Of a stretch of 22,038 bases of DNA, positions 1-6,594 are shown one piece after another. The notes below the pieces were generated by a model that had not been told where the DNA came from, ran no database searches, and worked only from the letters and a program-made list of their open reading frames with translations. The position numbers and the translations under genes are program-made. Each line of letters begins with the position of its first letter. Position 1 is the stretch's first letter. Source of the DNA: Haplomitrium mnioides (lineage: Eukaryota; Marchantiophyta; Haplomitriopsida; Calobryales); assembly GCA_049999725.1 (NCBI GenBank), contig JBNGIS010012501.1:1-22038 (forward strand), in the 5' to 3' direction.

Positions 1-137
1 ACTATGACGTATTCAGGATTTTCTTGTTTCATGAAAAGACATGGTGCTATGTCCTCATTTGTAAAGTTTAGGGTCATCATTTCTGATTTGAATCTTTGAT
101 ACCAGTTTCTACCGCTCTGTTTGAGTCCGTACATTGA

Positions 138-662
138 TCGCAGGACTTGAACAGCCATTTTCTGGTCTGATATTGTTGATGATATCCCATTTGTTGTCAT
201 AGATGTTCTTGCTACTTGTACGCCTCTGTTTGGGCGATGTGGGACTAAAGGTCCCTGTTGATGTTTACTGTACATCTTCTCTGCTGGCTGGGCTAAAGGC
301 CCAGTATATTGTTGCATGTTTTGCAGAACATTTGTGGGGACTGAAGGTCCATTGTTGTCATGTGTGCTCAGCAAGTTGGCTGGCTTCATACATGATCTAT
401 CTGCAGTTGTTTGCAACANNNNNNNNNNNNNNNNNNNNNNNNNNNNNNNNNNNNNNNNNNNNNNNNNNNNNNNNNNNNNNNNNNNNNNNNNNNNNNNNNN
501 NNNNNNNNNNNNNNNNNNATATTGATGGCCTGGAGGGACAGAAGGTCCATTTGCATTTTGCTTGCCATGAGGGACAAAAGGTCCACTTTGATGTTTTTGG
601 CCATGAGGGACAGAAGGTCCAACCTCATTTATTTGCTTCTCCCCCTCAATGTGGAATGATAT
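138..662 (-). repeat. Gly-Pro-x-Val-Pro repeat insert inside the RT domain of element A
   Basis: Between the codons for ELISR (677-663) and SMYGLKQ (from 137 down) there are 525 window positions, including 100 Ns, where ordinary copia RTs have roughly 20-30 codons. The coding strand stays open on both sides of the gap and in the same frame. On the right of the gap, GPSVPHG, GPFVPHG and GPSVPPG start at 620, 584 and 548, spaced 36 nt (12 residues). On the left of the gap, GPSVPT, GPLAQP and GPLVPH start at 350, 302 and 254, spaced 48 nt (16 residues). The spacing in multiples of three and the kept GP pair suggest that the peptide repeat is selected, or was when the family was active. The same kind of insert is present in element B. 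Confidence 0.85.
419..518. other. assembly gap of exactly 100 N
   Basis: A run of exactly 100 Ns is the usual placeholder for a gap of unknown size. It falls inside the Gly-Pro tandem array of the RT insert, so collapsed or unresolved repeats are the likely cause and the true length is unknown. Confidence 0.98.
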
Positions 663-3514
663 CCTAGAGATGAGTTCAGGGGGGGCTTTCATAAAAATTT
701 GAGTGTCAAGTATTCCATATAAGTATGCAGTAATAACATCCATGATATGCATGGCGAGGTTGCGTTGGATTGCAAATGCTATCATGTATCGATATGTGAT
801 TGTGTCCATGACTGGTGAGTATGTCAGATTGTAGTCTCGTCCAGGGATCTGAGTGTATCCTTTTGCGACTAGTCTCACCTTGTATCTCGTGACTTCTCCT
901 TTCGCATTCCTTTTCTTGACAAATATAAACCTGTAGTCTGTCAAGTTCATGTCTGGTGTGGCAGGTATGAGTGATCCAAATACTTGTCGGTTTATGAGAG
1001 AGTCCAGTTCTGAGTGTATGGCATGTTCCCATTGTGGCCAATCCGTCCTGGATTGTGCATCTTGTACCGATATGGGATCGGGAATGGTATTGTCTATAGT
1101 CTGGGATACTGAATAGGCGAACATGTCGTCCATATTGGTTTGGTCACGTTTCCAGATATGACCAGTAAATGTGTAGTCAATCGCGATTTCATCATTTTCT
1201 GGTATCGGTGGTGAATGGATTGTTTCTTGTATGAAGTTTGAATGTTGTAGTATTATAGGGTTGCTCAGTAAAGGTGTAGTCGTTTTCGGCTTGTTTTTGG
1301 AGCCTAGTGGTCGGCCTCTTTTGGCTTTAGGTGCAATCTCTATTGCTGCAGTTGAGTCTTTTTGTAGTCTGGCAGGAGCGTTTGCTGCCTCAATATGTGA
1401 TTTGGTGAGGCTGGCTATGTCATTGAATGCGTCTGGCATTTTGATTAGGGTTTGTTGTAAGTTAAGTAGTCGCTGAACTTTATAGTCAGATTGTCTTATT
1501 CTTGAATCAGGATGGAGTAGGGACTTGTTGTACCATATAAGATTATCTTTTGTTGTTTCAGAGGTGCTGTCGAATATTAGGTTTGGGAAAACATCCTCGA
1601 AAAATTGACAGTCTGCAAATCGAGATTTGAAGACGTCAGATGTTGTGGGTTCCAGGTATCGGATGATTGATGGGGATTCATAACCAATGTATATCAGTTT
1701 TTGTCGTTGTGGTCCCATTTTGGTTTGGTGTGGGCCGAGAATGGGTACTAGTACAAGACATCCGAATGTCCGAAGGTGTGAGATGTTCGCTGGTATTCCA
1801 GTTGCTAGGTGGTGAGGAGAGTTCTGGTTAAAGGTAGAAGGTCTAAGTTTGATTAGGGCTGCGGCGTGCATCACCGCGTGTCCCCATGCGGAGGTGGGGA
1901 GACTAGTGTTCATTAGTAAAGGTCTTGCTATTAGCTGTATGCGTTTAATCGCGGATTCAGCTATGCCGTTTTGAAAATGGACATGCGGAACTGAGTATTG
2001 TATATTAATACCTGCAGATGAGCAGAAGTCATCAAATGTTGAGGATGTAAATTCTCCTGCATTGTCTACCCTCAGATTTCTGATTGGGTAGTCCGGGAAT
2101 TGTGATGACAGTTTCAGTATCTATGCCAGAAGCTTAGGGAAGACCATGTTTTTGGTCGTCAGTAAGGATACTTGGGACCATTTGGATGATGCATCAATGG
2201 TCACCAAGAAGTATCTAAATGGTCCAGATGGAGGGTGGATGGGACCACAGACGTCTGCATGGATTTGTTCCAGAAAACGTGGTATGGTGGTGGTCCTTCT
2301 TTGTTTTGAAGGAGCAAGCCGTAGTTTGCCTTGTGCACATGCCATGCATGGGGAGTGCTGAGATATGGGTTGGACATTGTCAGGAATGCCTATGTTGTGG
2401 TGTTTGAGTCGGTAAAACATGTCCTTGCCGGGATGTTCCAGTCTGTTGTGCCACAGCTGGGTATCAGATATTTTCACAGTTGAGGCATGGAATGAGTGGA
2501 TTTCGGTCGTGTATAGGCCTGGTGGGGAGAGAGGAAATGTTTCTTGTATTTGCATATCGTCATCTGTGTGTAGCAGAATGTGGAGGACTTCTCCTTGGTC
2601 TGTGTTCCCAGTCTGGATATGGTATCCATTTTGTCGGATATCTCGGAAGCTAATGAGATTTCTAGTTGTTGTGGGAGCATAGATAGCAGATGCTATGCTC
2701 AGTGTGGTTCCGTTCGGAAAACGGATTGTAGCTGGTCCATATCCTTCTTCGATTTGGTTATGGCCGGAGATGGTGGTCATAGATCTTGAGGACGGGGTTA
2801 CCGAAGTGAAGTGTTTTGGGTCCTGCAGTATAGTATGTGATGAACCACTGTCAACAGTATAAGTGTTGTTGTATTGTTCTGTGTGAGTTGGACCCGAACG
2901 TTGTAGTGTATGGGTCTCTGGCTGTAGGTTGAAGTCGGGATATATATCGACATCCGTAAGGTCTAAGAGATTTCCATGTACCTCAGGTTGTGCATATTTG
3001 AGGCTCTTTTTGTAAAAAGTCACCAGGTGTGCGGGTATCCCAGGTTGGTGGGTGCCTGATGTGGTCGGTCAGGGTGAATAACATCCGAAAAGAAATCTGA
3101 GAACTGAGGGGCAGGGTCAGACCTCAAGAGTGATGAAGTGATTTGAAGAAGAGAAATGTCGAAAATGACGCGTCGCCACTGTGAGCTTGTCCTTCGAGAA
3201 AGCCAAATTCGAAGGAGTCAGAAGAGTAAGAACTGAAGAAATAAAATGAAGTGTCGTTGATCAGTTGAAGAGGGTCAGAATCGAATAAGAGATGCCTCAC
3301 ATCCGTTGAAAATTGGCCAGGGTGAAGATTCGTAGGCTGGATATCGAATAGGATGGTAAAAACAGAAGCCCGGAATTGACTAGGCAAGCTCTACAGGAAT
3401 GGAGGCCAGATAGATCCAAGTGGTAAACAGAATCCAAAAGGGGAACTAATGAGTGATAGGGTCAGTACATTGGTCTATGAGCAATGTCCACGCCACAAAA
3501 GAGAGGTCCAGATA

Positions 3515-4165
3515 TTTGTGCAAGCAAGATAGGTGCCAATCCAAGTGCCAAAGCAATGTTGAATCATAGGAAAAAGGAGAACTAGCATCAGCGAGCAGGA
3601 TATGTGCCACAAATGAAGTGTAGTAGCTGTGTGGAAGGTCTATACCAGAAAAGAGTCGATACCAGAAAAAGGAGAAAGGAAACACCTGCGAGCAATATGG
3701 ATGCCTCAAACGAGAAAAAGGGGCACCTGCGAATAAGGATGATGCCACAAACGAAAAAGCCAAGAACGCGAGCGCGAATCGGTGCAACAGAGGAGAATCA
3801 GAAACGTGAGCGCTGGTCGATGTCACAAAGGAAGAAGGAGAAACATGTGAGCGCTGGGTCGATGCCACAAAGGAGAAGCCAAGATCGGTGCCATAGAAGG
3901 GAAAAAGGAGCACCTGCGCGAGCAAGCTCAATGCTACAAAATGGAGGAAGGAGCACATGCCCGAACGAGCTGAGAGAAGAAGAAGCACATGCATGAACAG
4001 ATCGATGCCAGAAAAGAAGAAGCAAAAAGAGAAACCGCGAGCAAGATCGATGCCAGGAGATTCAGAAAGCAAAACGCCGCGAGCAAGATCGAGTCCAGCA
4101 GATGGAGAAAAACAAAACGCCGCGAGCAAGATCGATGCCAGAAGGTGGAGAGAAACCAAAGTCGC
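3515..4165. repeat. degenerate minisatellite, units about 36-45 bp
   Basis: On the plus strand a phrase like GCGAGCAAGATCGATGCCA followed by a purine-rich tail (AGAAGGAGAAAC and similar) recurs about 12-14 times. The clearest copies begin near 4036, 4079 and 4122. Older copies near 3519, 3589, 3687, 3728, 3769, 3807 and 3849 are progressively degraded towards pol. Read on the minus strand, the best copies spell GIDLARG at intervals, but frame is not kept across the array, so I do not think it is coding. The best-preserved units lie nearest the LTR end. Confidence 0.75.
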
Positions 4166-4427
4166 GCGCGGGTGAGTTCTTCAGCAACGGGAAAAAAAAA
4201 GAGAGAAGGGAGAGGAGCCCTAAGCTCCTCTATGGTAGGTTTGTTTTTTTTTTGTTTTTTTTGTTTTTTTTTTGGTTCAAAGCTACAAAATGAGAGAGAA
4301 AAATACAAGGAGGGAAAGAAAGAAAAATGGAGGAAAAAAAATGTTGCGAGGAGATGTGCCGGTGGAAGTATTCGGCCGTGCCCGTAAAAAAAAATTTGCT
4401 GTCTTGCGCTAGATGGTGCGTATATTC

Positions 4428-4485
4428 GTTCTGTGTGTACTGATGAGTCCTTCGTTTGCTCTGTGTGTACTGAAGAGTCCTTCGT
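4428..4485. repeat. 30-bp tandem pair next to the primer-binding site of element A
   Basis: The sequence CTGTGTGTACTGAxGAGTCC followed by TTCGT occurs at 4431 and again at 4461, a period of 30 bp with one internal difference (T or A). It directly abuts the primer-binding site, so it lies at the very start of the leader. Confidence 0.85.
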
Positions 4486-4486
4486 G

Positions 4487-4495
4487 CTGATAACG
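4487..4495 (-). promoter_or_regulatory. putative primer-binding site of element A
   Basis: The element strand reads CGTTATCAG immediately inside the LTR. It matches 7 of 9 bases of TGGTATCAG, the complement of the 3' end of plant initiator tRNA-Met. The identical nine bases lie at the same place in element B, which supports the assignment. A different tRNA, or an internal tRNA fragment, remains possible. Confidence 0.6.
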
Positions 4496-4668
4496 TGTTG
4501 TGGTACGCATGTCAGAGAGAGAGAGAGAGAGAGATTGAGAGAGCCGTTACACCGCACAATCCTTCCTTCAATGTATTGATCAATAGAATAGTCATGAGGG
4601 ATTGAATGTCCCTCTTATCTATACATCCATTCCATTCTATATATAGGGGTGTACTATGTTCTATAACA
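4496..4668 (-). repeat. 5' LTR of element A
   Basis: This 173-bp segment has TG...CA termini (TGTTGTGG on the plus strand at one end, CTATAACA at the other), the same style of termini as the LTRs of element B, and it adjoins the primer-binding site. It contains an (AG)n run at 4514-4534 and a palindromic TATA-like box, CTATATATAG, at 4637-4646. The partner LTR is outside the window, so the borders rest on the ends, the primer-binding site and the fact that a flanking repeat begins exactly at 4669. Confidence 0.75.
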
Positions 4669-4995
4669 TGCATAGAGTTTGGAGCTCTATTTTCAAGTTC
4701 AAGCAAGTAAGAACCTTTCTTTTGTAATTGAACATCCATACGTGCAAAGGTTAAAATGGGCATATTTCAGAAAGTTTCAGCAATTCAAATTCTTTTATAA
4801 TTCATAGAATCATATACACAAAGGAGTTATAGTTCATAATCAAAAAGGCTACTAGCTTTGGAGATTTACTTCATAGTCTAAACAAACACCATCTCCAAGT
4901 TTTGGACCAGAGTCTTCCAAACAAAAGATTTCGAGTTCTACAAAAGAGGATTTGAGTAGTGTAGAATCTAAGTTCTACACGGTAGTCTTTGTATA
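4669..4995 (+). repeat. diverged direct repeat, copy 1
   Basis: This AT-rich stretch aligns by eye with 5469-5791 at an offset of about 800 bp. Shared phrases include TGCAT, GAGCTCTATTTT.AAGTT.AAGCAAG, CCAT.C..GCAAA.GTTAA, TTATAGTTCA.AATCAAAAAG, TCTCCAAGTTTT and GTAGTCTTTG. It starts at the outer edge of the element A LTR, so A probably inserted within a copy of this repeat. No gene is seen in it. Confidence 0.75.
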
Positions 4996-5468
4996 ATAGC
5001 CACTACTTTGAACCAAGAACAGGCTACTCAAAAAACATTAAAAAAAAGGTTTTTTCTTAAAAACAAAAAGTACATGAATTTTTGAGGGATTTTTTTGGCC
5101 ATTTCAACAAGCATGATAGAGTGAGAGTCAATTTTGTTATGCAAAATCAATCAATATTATTAGTTTTTATGAAAATATTGGAAAACTCAAATTTGATGAA
5201 AAGTATAAAAATTGTGGTTAGTTTTCACCAAAAATTTGCACTTATTATTGATTATAATTCTAAGCCCAAAAATTTAAATACTAGTCATAAGAAACTATTT
5301 TCAAGTATGTTTGATTGTACAAACTCTAGGCGTGTATAGACATGGTGCCTTTTCAAACGTTTTTTTTTTGGAAAAAGTTTACAAAACATAAAGAAAAAGT
5401 CCAAGAAGACTAGAAGTCAAGGGAATGAGTTTGCAATGGTAAACACAAAAATGAAGAAAATGAAACAT
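4996..5468. other. noncoding AT-rich spacer between repeat copies
   Basis: This stretch is very AT-rich, with homopolymer A and T runs (for example near 5035-5060 and 5360-5370). The only sizeable frame (5082-5339, plus strand) has a low-complexity composition and no recognisable motif. I see no gene or regulatory element. Confidence 0.6.
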
Positions 5469-5791
5469 TGCATGGATTTATGAGCTCTATTTTAAAGTTT
5501 AAGCAAGAAAGAAGTTTTGAGTTGTAGTTGAAAATCCATGCACGCAAAAGTTAACGTGGGCTTTAAAAAAGGTTTCAGCATTTAAAAATATTTCTTAATT
5601 CAACGAAGCATGTACACAAATGTATTATAGTTCAGAATCAAAAAGACAATAGCTAAGAAGATTGAATTAAGAGTGTAAACAAGAAACGTCTCCAAGTTTT
5701 AGACTTGACGCAACCAAACAAAATTTTCAGGATCTACAAAAGAGTCTATGACTTGTGTACAAATTAAGTTATAATCAGTAGTCTTTGTTTG
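5469..5791 (+). repeat. diverged direct repeat, copy 2
   Basis: This is the counterpart of 4669-4995. It lacks an adjoining LTR and so gives an approximate view of the sequence before element A inserted. The spacing between equivalent phrases is 800 bp at the start and 796 bp at the end, so the two copies differ by few net indels despite many substitutions. Confidence 0.75.
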
Positions 5792-5849
5792 AAGAAGCTT
5801 GAGGGTTGTATATGAGAAGTAGAACTTGTGGAAGGGTTGGACTTCTATC

Positions 5850-6001
5850 CCAAAGTCTATGCGCCATAGGAATCCAAGCTCAACATGTGAACACTCGACC
5901 CCAAAGTCTATGCGCCACAGGAATCCAAGCTCAACATGTGAACACTCGACCCCAAAGTCTATGCGCACATAGGAATCCGAACTCACCATCTGAACACTCT
6001 A
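5850..6001 (+). repeat. 51-bp tandem repeat, three copies
   Basis: CAAAGTCTATGCGC begins at 5851, 5902 and 5953, an exact period of 51 bp. The first two copies are nearly identical (AATCCAAGCTCAACATGTGA shared) and the third is more diverged. Since 51 is a multiple of three, a frame on the plus strand (5806-6243) runs through with 17-residue repeats, but no flanking coding signal supports a protein. Weaker relatives of the unit, such as CTATACACGCATAGGGTTCA near 6089, occur nearby. Confidence 0.9.
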
Positions 6002-6594
6002 CAACAAAGGCTGACAAGAACCTACATTTTAGATTTCGCAAAAGAGTTTTTGTATGTACAATGTTTCCACTTGCAAATCAAATTCTATACACGCATAGGG
6101 TTCACACTTCTACAACCGAGGATACAAACTATGAACGTTCTATTTTTTGCAACAAACTCTACGCACACAAAAGATTTCGATTTCTAGTTTGTAATCTAAA
6201 AGTAAAACGAGTACAAAGCTCTACATCTAAGTCAAAGCGCTAAAGGTTTTAAGTTAGACATCAAAGTACTTATAGGAAAAAAATAATTAGTCAATTTGGG
6301 TAGATGCTTTACTCTTCTAGAAAACAATAAAATTGAAAGCAATATACTTACATTTTGGAGAAGAAAATATTTTACAAAGCAAATGAAAATATTAACCAAA
6401 GATTTAAGTTTCAATTACAGAGAATAACATTTGAATTGGTAGGATTTATAGTAAAAAGTTCAAAGTGGCAGAAAAATTCAACAAGTTGCTTCAAAAAAAT
6501 TCTCAGGTACTTTATAAAATAACAATCGTAAGTTACAATGTACTTGAAAATGCAAAATATGTAATAAAATTCTTAAATTACTTTAGTCACTCGT
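6002..6594. other. noncoding stretch with degenerate repeat phrases
   Basis: Phrases of the type CTAYRCRCAC followed by A/G-rich sequence and TTCTA recur near 6089 and 6160, resembling the 51-bp unit. After 6240 it is plain AT-rich DNA with no frame I can assign. Confidence 0.5.

Larger units (their letters stand above)
1..3068 (-). pseudogene. copia pol polyprotein of element A (protease, integrase, start of RT), one premature stop
   Basis: The frame opens after a TGA at 3069-3071 and stays open to the left edge except for a TAG at 2121-2123. In order I see the aspartic protease motif VDSGSS (near 2850), the GAG-pre-integrase HHCC finger (LWHNRLEH, then CMAC near 2340), the integrase core with HADVCGP (near 2250), RVDNAGEF (near 2070) and HFQNGIAES (near 1965), so D, D and E are all kept, an AT-hook-like RGRPLGSKNK (near 1290-1320), and reverse transcriptase from DWPQWEHAI (near 1040) through YKVRLVAKGY and MDVITAYLYG (near 730) to SMYGLKQSGR (near 110-137). 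A long repeat-bearing insert sits in the RT. The stop lies where relatives usually have Gln after KLLA, so one C-to-T change would explain it. There is no visible Met start; normally this would be part of a gag-pol polyprotein whose gag part is missing here. Confidence 0.92.
3072..4486 (-). other. long pyrimidine-rich leader of element A
   Basis: This stretch between the primer-binding site and pol has no recognisable gag. It is strongly purine-rich on the plus strand, hence pyrimidine-rich in the element's transcript, with long A- and T-rich runs (for example 4193-4204 and 4231-4271). That bias removes stop codons and leaves long spurious frames on both strands, such as 3446-4159 on the minus strand and 3604-3996 on the plus strand. 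None resembles a known protein. The part 3520-4165 is a degenerate tandem array described separately. I infer either a naturally long leader or the scar of a deletion that removed gag. Confidence 0.6.
1..4668 (-). mobile_element. Ty1/copia LTR retrotransposon A, partial (left end outside window)
   Basis: Reading on the minus strand, the order is 5' LTR (4668-4496), primer-binding site, a leader of about 1.4 kb, then a pol frame with protease, GAG-pre-integrase zinc finger, integrase and the first part of reverse transcriptase, running off the left edge. Integrase before reverse transcriptase is the defining copia (Pseudoviridae) order. No gag with a UBN2-like domain is seen between the leader and pol, so the element looks like a gag-deleted, non-autonomous copy. 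Pol has only one premature stop across the roughly 2970 sequenced bases visible, so decay is modest. The 3' LTR, the YVDD box and RNase H must lie to the left of the window. A 100-N gap interrupts the copy. Confidence 0.93.

Noticed and set aside
203-667. Plus-strand frame across the N gap
   Set aside because: Antisense shadow of the RT insert of element A; the minus frame has clear RT motifs on both sides.
3446-4159. Long minus-strand frame with GIDLARG-like repeats, and plus-strand frames at 3604-3996 and 3989-4387
   Set aside because: Strong purine/pyrimidine bias removes stops on both strands, and the repeats do not keep frame. Interpreted as a noncoding leader minisatellite.
4443-4465. 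CTGATGAGTCC, resembling the hammerhead ribozyme core CUGAUGAG
   Set aside because: No matching stem II partner followed by GAAA is found downstream, the second repeat unit reads CTGAAGAG, and the motif lies on the strand opposite to the element transcript.
5806-6243. Plus-strand frame with 17-residue repeats
   Set aside because: Explained by a 51-bp tandem repeat whose length is a multiple of three; no start context, domain or neighbour supports a gene.
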